Of a DNA stretch of 13,677 bases, positions 7,605 to 13,677 are shown in pieces. Every line of letters starts with the position of its first letter. The first letter of the stretch is position 1. Under the pieces are notes generated by a model. The model did not search any database. It was not told where the DNA came from and was given only the letters and a program-made list of their open reading frames with translations. The stretch is from UBA10438 sp964432155 (lineage in GTDB: Bacteria; Bacteroidota; Ignavibacteria; Kapaibacteriales; Kapaibacteriaceae). A program made the position numbers and the translations under genes. The stretch covers positions 1 to 13,677 of the forward strand of contig CAYSMF010000027.1 in the NCBI GenBank assembly GCA_964432155.1. Direction: 5' to 3'.

Positions 7605-10015
7605 TTTCCAACGCTCAACATGTTGGCGAGCAGACGCATACCGCCAGGTACGCCGGCAGGGATCTGTCGGAACAGCGATAGAGCGCAGTACACGTAATGA
7701 CCCTTGCCATAGCGTGCGTAGAGGAGTGAACCACTATGCGGTGGCTCGTTCGTGTCGTGCATTGACAATGGTGCATCGTAGCGTGCATCAGCTTCGGGGA
7801 AGTAAAGTCCGCGCTCTTGCACCCAACCGTCGAAGTCGCGCGCTGTGATTGCGTTCGGCGTCGACAACAGCGGATGCCCTGGGGTACGAACCGTCACAAC
7901 GGCATCTTCTTCTGTAACGCGTGAGCGGCCAAGCTTCATCGGGTACGGACCCAGCAGCGATGTCGACATATCTTGTGTTGTCATGTAGCTCATCACCAGT
8001 GTTCCACCGCGCTCCACGTAGGAGATCAACGATGGCATGATGAACTTCATGCTCTTGCGGACATTGATCGCACGAATACCAACGAGCACAGCATCGTAGT
8101 TGGCAATCAGCTCATCCGTTCGGAGGAGCTGTTCGTCGCTGATCTCATCCACTGTACAGCCGAGTGTCCGGAGGAATTCAGGCGTGTATTCACCAGCGCC
8201 AGCGACGTAGGCGATGCGCTTGGCCGTAATCGCAATTGGTTCGGCCACGATGCGCACGCGTGCGGGCTGTGTGTACTGGAGTGTCGGGAGGTGCTCGTAT
8301 TGCATGGTGATCACCGTGCGGTCGTACACCACGTTGTTGATGACCAGTGCACACGTTAGTTCCGTCGAGCGACTGATAGGTGCTGCGACGGTGATGAGTG
8401 TGTCGGTATTCGCACGGATGCGAACCGACGGTAATGTGCTGAGCACCGTGGTGCCATCGCGCAGCACGAGGCTTGCACCCGCAACAGCACGGTATGCGCG
8501 CACGCGAAGCGTAACAGATGCGCTGCCGTTTGGTGCCAGCACGACGCGTGTAACTGGCTCAACGCTGACTGGTGGTACAACGCGAAGCTCTTCGATCACG
8601 TCGCCCTTGAGCGGATCGAGCTTCTTGAAACTGAGCGGAACAGATGTCGAGATCGTATCGTTGCCAAACGTGAACGACAGTCCGACGCGCAGTGACGGAG
8701 GGGTTACCGGCTCACCCAGCAGTTGCTCGCTCGTAAGGGAGAAGAGTGCGCCGGAAGGCTCGCGCGACAGCCAGTAGGGTTCAGTGACGGGCGCCTCGTA
8801 GGGAAAGCGAACTTCTGTTTCCGACCACAACGAGTCGTGAAGCAGCGTGACGTTCCTGCGGATTCGTCCCGTAGGGAAGCGAATCTCAGTGCATTGCACG
8901 GGGCGAGCAGCGCGCGCAATGATGCGCGTGGTGACGATGATGGAATCACCCGACACGATCGTTGGTTCGCCAACCGTGGCATCGGCAGTGATGCCGGCGC
9001 AGGAGAGTATGATGCGGTCGATCTCGGCGAGTTTCTGCGTGCGCCAAAACGTGTCACGTACGGATGCGATCATGCGACGCACGCGAAGCAGCGCGTCGAG
9101 CGATCGCTCAGGGTGCGTCATGTCGAACGACGCAATGATGCTATCAACCGCACGACCAATGTCGGCGCGTCCTATTCGGGTCCATGTTGTATCGACGCCG
9201 TCGAACAGACCCCGCCTTGGGGTATCACCGACGAGTGTGGCGAAGTACTCTGGTCGTACGCCGGGTGCTTGCGGTGTGCCAGCCCCCTGACTCTTGTGCA
9301 AGCTGCGGCTGATGCCTGCGAGCTCGCCATAGCCCATGCCGAGCAATGGGTCGTAGTTGCCCACTTCCAGCTTGAACATGTCTTCGCTGATGGTGCTGCG
9401 ATTGCCGAATTGAAAGGCATTGAAAAGCAGACGACGGGGCTTCCACGAGGATGGGTCGCTCATGCACACGCGCATCGCTTCTTCAGCGATGATGGCTGAT
9501 GCCGAGTGTTGTCCGTGGCCAGCCATTGAGTCCTTCGGGAAGCGACAGATGACCACGTCGGGACGCATCGTGTTGATGATGCGCACCATGTCGGCAACGA
9601 GTGTTGCCTTGTCCCACTGACGGAATGTTTCGTCTGGGTTTTTCGAAAATCCGAAGTCGATGGCGCGAGCAAAGAACTGCTCTGCGCCATCGAGTTCGCG
9701 TGCTTTCAGAAGTTCGTGTGTTCGAATCAATCCAAGTGGTGCGCCTTGCTCACCACCGATGATGTTTTGTCCGCCGTCGCCCCGCGTGATCGACACGTAT
9801 CCTGTGCGGATATGACGTCCACGTGCGAGCCACGCCAGCAAACGTGTATTCTCGTCATCCGGATGTGCGGCAACGTAGAGAACCGACGTCAGTGAGCGCA
9901 GACGAAGGAGCTCGCCATACACAACAGGGGAGGGGAGCGGACGCAGCTGTTGCGCCATGCTTGCTGCTGTCGCAGCGACGAGCGCTACAGCAATGAACCA
10001 CGAACGATGCTTCAT
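7601..10015 (-). CDS. Secreted PIG-L (LmbE-like) family deacetylase with C-terminal glutaminase-like domain
   Basis: This 804-residue protein has a signal peptide (2-21, ASMAQ). Residues 44-250 are a PIG-L/LmbE N-deacetylase domain: AHPDDE at 50-55 supplies His51 and Asp54 as probable zinc ligands and Asp53 as general base, and HGQH at 167-170 supplies the third ligand, probably His170. The family removes acetyl from N-acetylglucosamine-type groups, as in GPI, mycothiol and bacillithiol pathways, but those enzymes are about 230-300 residues and mostly cytosolic. Here the middle (about 340-590) is beta-rich and Ig-like. Residues 600-804 resemble a class I glutamine amidotransferase-like flavodoxin fold (YDAVLVGIRA, YVERGGTLVMSY, GKGHYVYCAL) with no evident catalytic Cys, as in carbohydrate-active enzymes. 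It follows the DUF2911 gene by 4 bp and shares ATGA with the symporter. A periplasmic or exported role on an N-acetylated glycan is likely; the substrate is unknown. Confidence 0.9.
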   Translation of the reverse strand: MKHRSWFIAVALVAATAASMAQQLRPLPSPVVYGELLRLRSLTSVLYVAAHPDDENTRLLAWLARGRHIRTGYVSITRGDGGQNIIGGEQGAPLGLIRTHELLKARELDGAEQFFARAIDFGFSKNPDETFRQWDKATLVADMVRIINTMRPDVVICRFPKDSMAGHGQHSASAIIAEEAMRVCMSDPSSWKPRRLLFNAFQFGNRSTISEDMFKLEVGNYDPLLGMGYGELAGISRSLHKSQGAGTPQAPGVRPEYFATLVGDTPRRGLFDGVDTTWTRIGRADIGRAVDSIIASFDMTHPERSLDALLRVRRMIASVRDTFWRTQKLAEIDRIILSCAGITADATVGEPTIVSGDSIIVTTRIIARAARPVQCTEIRFPTGRIRRNVTLLHDSLWSETEVRFPYEAPVTEPYWLSREPSGALFSLTSEQLLGEPVTPPSLRVGLSFTFGNDTISTSVPLSFKKLDPLKGDVIEELRVVPPVSVEPVTRVVLAPNGSASVTLRVRAYRAVAGASLVLRDGTTVLSTLPSVRIRANTDTLITVAAPISRSTELTCALVINNVVYDRTVITMQYEHLPTLQYTQPARVRIVAEPIAITAKRIAYVAGAGEYTPEFLRTLGCTVDEISDEQLLRTDELIANYDAVLVGIRAINVRKSMKFIMPSLISYVERGGTLVMSYMTTQDMSTSLLGPYPMKLGRSRVTEEDAVVTVRTPGHPLLSTPNAITARDFDGWVQERGLYFPEADARYDAPLSMHDTNEPPHSGSLLYARYGKGHYVYCALSLFRQIPAGVPGGMRLLANMLSVGK

Positions 10016-10019
10016 GTAC

Positions 10020-10856
10020 TTACTTGACAGAGTTCAGAACGTCGTTTGCGTACTTGGTATACTCGGCTTCGGCCGGCGTACCCTTGACCATCGAGATCAC
10101 GGTATTCGCTGCTGTGCGAGCAACATCCTTGTTGCCAGCCTTGGCTGCGATACGTGCACGCAGCATTTGAACCCAGTATGCGGTTGGGTTCTTCTCGGCT
10201 GCGATTGTTGCGTACTTCAGTGCTGCATCGAGATTCTGATTTGTCTCGTAGTAGTACGAAGCTGCTGGGTAGTACGGGATCGTTGGGTTGTTGATCGCGC
10301 GCTCGATGTTGTCGCTCAGACGCTTTTCGTTGTTGGCCTTCACTGGGATCGACACGTGTGTGTTTTCCCAGCGGATGTCAATCGTGCATGTCGAGAACGT
10401 AATGTTCTCAATCGAGATCGTGAACGTCTCTGTCAGCGATGGGGCAACTTGGGTGCGAACCTTTGTGCGGAGGACGTCGTCCTTTGCGTCGAACAGCTTA
10501 CCAGGCCATGAGCCTGTGTTCTTGTTGATGATGATCTCCCACTCACCCATGCCTGGGATCGATGCGAGTGAATACGTACCAGCCTTGATTGCTGTGCCTG
10601 CGATCTCGACGTCTTCGCCGAATGTGATCTTCGTTGCGGCATTTGCCCCCGTGCGCCATGGCTGACCAAACTGCACGAGTTCGCCGAATACCTTGCGACC
10701 GCGAGCAGATGGACGGCTGTAGGTGATTTCGATCTTCGAGGTTGAGAAGTCTTGCGACAATGTTTGCGTTGGACTCAGCGATGGGAGCTTGAGTTCCTGT
10801 GCTGATGCGGCGCTGATTGCAACGACTGTTGCGAGAAGGACGAGGAGTGTTTTCAC
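10020..10856 (-). CDS. DUF2911 domain protein with C-terminal TPR-like helices (GTG start)
   Basis: I place the start at the GTG at 10854-10856, giving 278 residues: it opens a typical signal peptide (VKTLLVLLATVVAISAASAQ) and has AGGAAC about 7 bases upstream. The frame runs on to an ATG at 10964, but the extra 36 residues would put a polar segment before the signal peptide. Residues 22-175 are DUF2911, with the hallmarks YSRPSARGRKVFGEL, PWRTGANAATKI and AGTYSLASIPG. Residues 196-275 form two to three helical hairpins (LDAALKYATIAAEKNP) of TPR type. The family is common in Bacteroidota as secreted or periplasmic proteins of unknown function. It leads the operon with the deacetylase and symporter, so a role in the same process is possible. 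Sure on family, unsure on role. Confidence 0.9.
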   Translation of the reverse strand: MKTLLVLLATVVAISAASAQELKLPSLSPTQTLSQDFSTSKIEITYSRPSARGRKVFGELVQFGQPWRTGANAATKITFGEDVEIAGTAIKAGTYSLASIPGMGEWEIIINKNTGSWPGKLFDAKDDVLRTKVRTQVAPSLTETFTISIENITFSTCTIDIRWENTHVSIPVKANNEKRLSDNIERAINNPTIPYYPAASYYYETNQNLDAALKYATIAAEKNPTAYWVQMLRARIAAKAGNKDVARTAANTVISMVKGTPAEAEYTKYANDVLNSVK

Positions 10857-10896
10857 GTCGAAGTTCCTGTGGATAATGGACAGAATCACATGAGAA

Positions 10897-10904
10897 CAAA
10901 AATA
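10897..10904 (-). promoter_or_regulatory. Candidate -7 element for the DUF2911-deacetylase-symporter operon
   Basis: The minus strand reads TATTTTTG, a full match to the TAnnTTTG -7 element known from Bacteroidota. Its last G lies 41 bases upstream of the GTG at 10856, implying a short leader of about 34 bases. There is no TTG at the expected -33 spacing. This placement also supports the GTG start, since a start at 10964 would lie upstream of the element. Confidence 0.45.
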
Positions 10905-10950
10905 CCACCTCGTAGTTCCACGGGACGCAGGGGGTCCGTAATGTTGTGCT

Positions 10951-12855
10951 ATGAGAATCACCATCCTTACCGCAGTTATTGCTGCGATGACCCTTTCACT
11001 GCATGCTCAATCACGTCGTGCAGACTCGTTGGCACTTGTAGATTTTTACACGGCAATGAAGGGCACCGAGTGGGTTGAGGACTCAAACTGGGTCAGTGAA
11101 GCACCGCTCGAGATGTGGCATGGAGTGACGACCTCGGAGGAGGGACGTGTGATCGGATTGCGACTTCGGTTCAACAAGGTGTCGGGCTCTCTCCCGTTCT
11201 CAATTGGACAGCTGAATTATCTCGAGGTGCTGAATCTTCAGGGAAACAGCGTGCGTGGTGAATTCCCTGTGTCCATCAACAAGCTTGTGAATCTCGTCGA
11301 GCTCAACCTCATGGGCAATGACATGAAGTGTGAGTTGCCGATTGCTCTTGGATCGTGTTTTAGTCTGCGCAAACTTCTGCTGACTGATAACCAGTTCTTC
11401 GGTGAGCTTCCGTTTAACTTCAGTGATCTCACGCGACTCGAGGTGCTGTATCTCAATGAGAATGATTTCCAGGGTCCACTCCCGTTCGACATTGGTCGCA
11501 TTACGAACCTGCGCATCCTCGTACTGAGCGAGAACCGATTCTCGGGTCCACTCCCCCCGAGCATTGGATCGCTCTCGGCACTCGAAGTCTTAAGTCTCAA
11601 CAACAATCTGATCACGGGGCCAATTCCAGGTACGATCGGCGGGTGCTTTGCGCTTGAGATCATTGACCTAGAGAACAACAAGATGAGTGACACGCTCACG
11701 CCGGCGATTGGCAATCTTCGCAACCTGCGCGGGATGTCGCTGTCCAAGAACTCCTTTACCGGACCTATCCCATCGTCGATCGGTGGATGCCGATCGCTCC
11801 AATCACTTAATCTCTCGTCGAATCAGTTCTCTGGAACAATTCCGGCTGAGATCGCGCAGTGTAAGAATCTTGGTCTTATCGACCTCTCGTCGAATAAGCT
11901 TGTCGGACCTCTTCCGGAGGATATCTCGACACTCAGGGGATTGCGCGTTCTGCGTCTTTCGAGCAATCCGATTGGTGGCGAACTACCTACCTGGCTTGAT
12001 TCGCTTCGCAGTTTGCTGAGGCTTGAGCTTGCAGGCATTGAAGCGGTTGGTGAATTGCCGGCATCATTGGGAACACTCGACTCGCTGGAGCTGCTTGATG
12101 TAAGCAACAACGCATTTGTAGGTTCCGTGCCGGAGTCGTTCCGCGGACTCGACAGTCTTAACCGTATTGGACTGCATGAGAACCGTCTCGTCGGCGGACT
12201 CAACAACCTGCCACAGCGATCATATTGGTTGTTCTCGGTGCACTCGAATCGGTTTGATTTCGCTGATATCGTTCCGGTAATCGAGCGTGGGAATCCCCGA
12301 TACGTCTATGCTCCTCAGGATTCACTTGGCGTTGCGATTGACACCCTGGTAGAAAAGGGCACGACGTATGTGATCACGGTAGAAACCGACGACATCGACA
12401 CCAACGTCTACACGTGGTACAAGGATGGCGTTGTGATTCCGGACATTCGTGGACGTGACCTCGTGATCAACCCTGTGCGTCATAGCGATTCGGGTGTGTA
12501 TACATGCACGGTTACAAACGTGCTTGCCCCCGATTTAACGCTCTACCGTCGTCCAGTATTGGTCCGCGTGGAACCAGACGAACCAGATGACACAACATCC
12601 GTGATGGATGATGAGCTTCGTCGCTCAATCAGTGTAACACCACAGCCTGCATCATCACACATCACTCTTCGTCGCACAACAGCAGAACCATTCCTCGTCG
12701 ATGTGATCGATGTCCGTGGTGCTGTGGTTGTCCCGCAGGCATGGGTCGAAACCCCAACGTATCACGTTGGCACATCGAACCTGAGTACAGGCATGTATCT
12801 CGTACGCATCCGCACGAAGGATGCAAGCACGGCCATTCCGATTATCATCGAGTAA
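10951..12855 (+). CDS. Secreted plant-type leucine-rich repeat protein with Ig-like domain and T9SS sorting domain
   Basis: This 634-residue protein has a signal peptide (2-19, cut near LHA|QS). Residues 25-66 form an N-terminal cap (ADSLALVDFYTAMKGTEW, then DSNW and the MWHGVT motif) like the cap seen before LRRs in many Bacteroidota and in plant receptor-like proteins. Fifteen LRRs of exactly 24 residues follow from 67 to about 426, with consensus LxxLxLxxNxxxGxLPxxIGxL, the plant-specific subtype. Residues 455-540 are one Ig-like domain (YTWYKDGVVIP, DSGVYTCTV). Residues 558-634 are a T9SS sorting domain (SISVTPQPASSHITL, VIDVRGAVV, LSTGMYLVRI), with PQP in place of PNP. The architecture suggests a surface or released ligand-binding protein; the partner is unknown. 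There is no close Shine-Dalgarno: AGGGGG lies 16 bases upstream. It is divergent from the DUF2911 operon and converges on the PDC lipoprotein. Confidence 0.92.
   Translation: MRITILTAVIAAMTLSLHAQSRRADSLALVDFYTAMKGTEWVEDSNWVSEAPLEMWHGVTTSEEGRVIGLRLRFNKVSGSLPFSIGQLNYLEVLNLQGNSVRGEFPVSINKLVNLVELNLMGNDMKCELPIALGSCFSLRKLLLTDNQFFGELPFNFSDLTRLEVLYLNENDFQGPLPFDIGRITNLRILVLSENRFSGPLPPSIGSLSALEVLSLNNNLITGPIPGTIGGCFALEIIDLENNKMSDTLTPAIGNLRNLRGMSLSKNSFTGPIPSSIGGCRSLQSLNLSSNQFSGTIPAEIAQCKNLGLIDLSSNKLVGPLPEDISTLRGLRVLRLSSNPIGGELPTWLDSLRSLLRLELAGIEAVGELPASLGTLDSLELLDVSNNAFVGSVPESFRGLDSLNRIGLHENRLVGGLNNLPQRSYWLFSVHSNRFDFADIVPVIERGNPRYVYAPQDSLGVAIDTLVEKGTTYVITVETDDIDTNVYTWYKDGVVIPDIRGRDLVINPVRHSDSGVYTCTVTNVLAPDLTLYRRPVLVRVEPDEPDDTTSVMDDELRRSISVTPQPASSHITLRRTTAEPFLVDVIDVRGAVVVPQAWVETPTYHVGTSNLSTGMYLVRIRTKDASTAIPIIIE
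11149..12228 (+). repeat. Fifteen consecutive 72-bp leucine-rich repeat units
   Basis: The repeat starts (first position of LxxLxLxxN) fall at residues 67, 91, 115 and so on to 403, always 24 apart with no insertion or deletion. Copies differ clearly in DNA and protein. The unit with start at residue 355 lacks the ladder Asn (Ile363 instead). Repeats near 211-300 contain GGC at the same place in two units (231-232 and 279-280). Confidence 0.9.
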
Positions 12856-12867
12856 GGGTGTAGGCCG

Positions 12868-13356
12868 TTACGGCGTGACTGCAAGATCCGTTGTTGCGAT
12901 GGCGATGATCTTGCCATCGATGATCACAGGCACGGAGTACGTGCGCATCCAGATTTCGCCGCCCCCTGCATCGAAGTATGGCTCAGTCCATACCGCTGCA
13001 CGCTTCGCGATCGGTTCTGTAAACCAGCCCTTTGTGCGAATCTGATAGCTGGCAACGGCAAGGTCTGCGAAGGCGAGCGATGTGCCCGAGCGATACCAGT
13101 ACGGACTCAGTCGCACCGATGTGTCGGCATTCACCACAGCGATTGTCGAGCCGTAGAAGTACGATGGGTGTCGTTCGAGATATGCTGCGATGCGATTGCT
13201 CACCAGTGAGTCATCCGGGAAGCTCTTCTGCAAGCTGTCGACGAATGTTGTCACGGCTGCTTCAACTTCGCGCATGCGAATCGTGTCGGGCGTAACAGGG
13301 TTCTCGCTGGAGCAGGCAACGAAGATGATGGCGACAAGGGGCAGGAGATAGCGCAT
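12868..13356 (-). CDS. Small lipoprotein consisting of a PDC/Cache-type sensor domain
   Basis: The 162-residue product has a short signal (2-13) and FVAC at 12-15, a slightly imperfect lipobox, followed by SSENP, so Cys15 is probably lipidated. Residues about 25-160 match the PDC (PAS-like, Cache) sensor fold as I know it from periplasmic domains of histidine kinases and phosphatases: YFYGSTIAVVN (66-76), SPYWYR (84-89), the DLA..Y helix (98-104), WTEPYFDAGGGEIWM (123-137), then YSVPVIIDGKIIAIATTDL (140-158). In those proteins a transmembrane helix and a signalling module follow; here the protein stops right after the domain. It might bind a small ligand at the membrane and pass it to a partner, but no partner is visible. 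It lies between the LRR gene (12-bp gap) and the ACR3 gene, with an operator-like repeat upstream. Confidence 0.75.
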   Translation of the reverse strand: MRYLLPLVAIIFVACSSENPVTPDTIRMREVEAAVTTFVDSLQKSFPDDSLVSNRIAAYLERHPSYFYGSTIAVVNADTSVRLSPYWYRSGTSLAFADLAVASYQIRTKGWFTEPIAKRAAVWTEPYFDAGGGEIWMRTYSVPVIIDGKIIAIATTDLAVTP

Positions 13357-13387
13357 GTATTGTGCTTTAAAGTGAGAACGGTGAGCT

Positions 13388-13413
13388 GGTCGTACGACGC
13401 CAAAGGTACGACC
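13388..13413. promoter_or_regulatory. Operator-like repeat: inverted GGTCGTAC/GTACGACC plus inner palindrome
   Basis: GGTCGTAC (13388-13395) and GTACGACC (13406-13413) form a perfect 8-bp inverted repeat with a 10-base spacer. The left arm also lies in a perfect palindrome, GTCGTACGAC (13389-13398), so GTACGAC occurs twice in direct orientation 14 bases apart. The repeat covers the candidate -7 element at 13401-13408. It could be a repressor site for the PDC lipoprotein gene or a hairpin after the ACR3 gene; no T-run follows on the minus strand, so an intrinsic terminator is unlikely. Confidence 0.4.
13401..13408 (-). promoter_or_regulatory. Candidate -7 element for the PDC lipoprotein gene
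   Basis: The minus strand reads TACCTTTG, a full match to TAnnTTTG. Its last G lies 45 bases upstream of the ATG at 13356, close to the 41 bases seen for the DUF2911 operon. A TTG occurs only 10 bases upstream, too near for a -33 element. Confidence 0.4.
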
Positions 13414-13453
13414 GTCCGCAACACGTGCTATCGTGTGTTCGTCTGAGAGTTCG

Positions 13454-13677
13454 CTACCCGCGCCGCCAGCGGTTGGCCACGTTGACCAGCAGAAGCATCA
13501 CTGGAACTTCGATGAGGGGGCCGATTACGGCGGCAAAGGCCTGACTCGACGAGAGGCCAAAGACGGCAATAGCTACGGCGATTGCGAGCTCGAAGTTGTT
13601 CGATGCAGCGGTAAAGGCCAGTGTCGTGGTCTTCTCGGGATCGGTACCCATGCGTGTACTTAGCCACCAACTCACAC
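13454..13677 (-). CDS. ACR3-family arsenite efflux permease, C-terminal part (5' end outside the window)
   Basis: Only the last 74 or so residues are in the window; the frame is open to the right edge and the GTG at 13673-13675 is an internal Val. The segment TTTLAFTAASNNFELAIAVA with FGLSSSQAFAAVIGPLIEVPVM is the conserved C-terminal core of ACR3 permeases, with the last two membrane helices. ACR3 exports As(III), sometimes Sb(III), across the inner membrane using the proton gradient. The tail ends NVANRWRRG, so the protein stops soon after the last helix as usual. The stop is TAG at 13454-13456. Regulators or an arsenate reductase, if any, would lie upstream, beyond the window. The 97-bp gap to the PDC lipoprotein gene holds an inverted repeat and a candidate promoter, so the two genes are probably separate units. 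Confidence 0.93.
   Translation of the reverse strand, partial: VSWWLSTRMGTDPEKTTTLAFTAASNNFELAIAVAIAVFGLSSSQAFAAVIGPLIEVPVMLLLVNVANRWRRG

Larger units (their letters stand above)
7601..10856 (-). other. Probable operon: DUF2911 protein, PIG-L deacetylase, then symporter (symporter continues to 5937)
   Basis: All three genes lie on the minus strand. The DUF2911 stop is 4 bases before the deacetylase ATG (10015), and the deacetylase stop overlaps the symporter ATG as ATGA (7601-7604). No gap holds a promoter or terminator. A candidate -7 element sits upstream of the first gene only. Confidence 0.8.

Noticed and set aside
7616..7625. Perfect 10-bp palindrome CAACATGTTG at the end of the deacetylase gene
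   Set aside because: It is inside coding sequence, has no second copy I could see, and is short enough to occur by chance.
8214..8777. A 187-codon plus-strand frame, Ser/Thr/Arg-rich
   Set aside because: It is antisense to the deacetylase middle region, and the low-complexity Ser/Thr/Arg content is typical of a frame opposite real coding sequence.
8723..9499. A 258-codon plus-strand frame inside the deacetylase gene
   Set aside because: It is antisense to the conserved deacetylase; its length comes from the GC-rich codon use of the real gene.
10951..12855. Eukaryotic origin or contamination for the plant-like LRR gene
   Set aside because: There is no intron, the signal peptide is bacterial, the tail is T9SS-like and codon use looks like its neighbours. 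Such LRRs are known in Bacteroidota.
12864..12874. Small hairpin GCCG-TTA-CGGC at the LRR/lipoprotein junction, considered as a two-way terminator
   Set aside because: The stem is only 4 bp and no T-run follows on either strand.
1..13677. tRNA, rRNA, CRISPR array, insertion sequence, phage or toxin-antitoxin genes
   Set aside because: No cloverleaf, regular spacer repeats, transposase-like frame or flanking inverted repeats were seen; the window is filled by the ten genes described.

Overview
The window is a densely coded stretch of a Gram-negative genome, most likely from the Bacteroidota/Chlorobiota superphylum. Candidates are lineages such as Ignavibacteria or Kapabacteria, but that placement is inference. 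Three plus-strand genes end in domains of the type IX secretion system (T9SS) sorting kind. DUF2911, a PIG-L deacetylase beside a sodium:solute symporter, and two matches to the TAnnTTTG -7 promoter element of this superphylum point the same way. I see no tRNA, rRNA, CRISPR array, insertion sequence or phage gene, and no gene-free stretch reaches 100 bases.

Layout: (1) 3-968 (+) is the 3' end of a large secreted protein. (2) 955-3222 (-) is a two-gene unit: a lipobox-bearing beta-barrel protein, then a protein with a phospholipase C-like helical region and a barrel-like tail. (3) 3308-5980 (+) encodes a LamG domain, six immunoglobulin-like modules and a T9SS tail. (4) 5937-10856 (-) is a three-gene operon: a DUF2911/TPR periplasmic protein, a secreted PIG-L deacetylase with a glutaminase-like C-terminal fold, and a sodium:solute symporter. 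(5) 10951-12855 (+) encodes 15 plant-type leucine-rich repeats, one Ig-like domain and a T9SS tail. (6) 12868-13356 (-) is a small lipoprotein made almost only of a PDC/Cache sensor domain. (7) 13454-13677 (-) is the 3' end of an ACR3 arsenite efflux gene.

The plus-strand genes are single, secreted, adhesin-like proteins. The minus-strand genes are envelope, transport and enzyme genes, and the two kinds alternate. All three convergent junctions are very tight: a 14-bp overlap, a 44-bp overlap and a 12-bp gap. The clearest functional unit is the deacetylase-symporter pair, joined by an ATGA stop/start overlap. A plausible reading is that an N-acetylated compound is deacetylated outside the cytoplasm and a product is imported with sodium. 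The substrate cannot be read from sequence. Nothing here is clearly a wholly new system. The items most worth a second look are the phospholipase-barrel protein, the lone lipoprotein sensor with an operator-like repeat, the Ig array with its shifting cysteine pattern, and the deacetylase operon.
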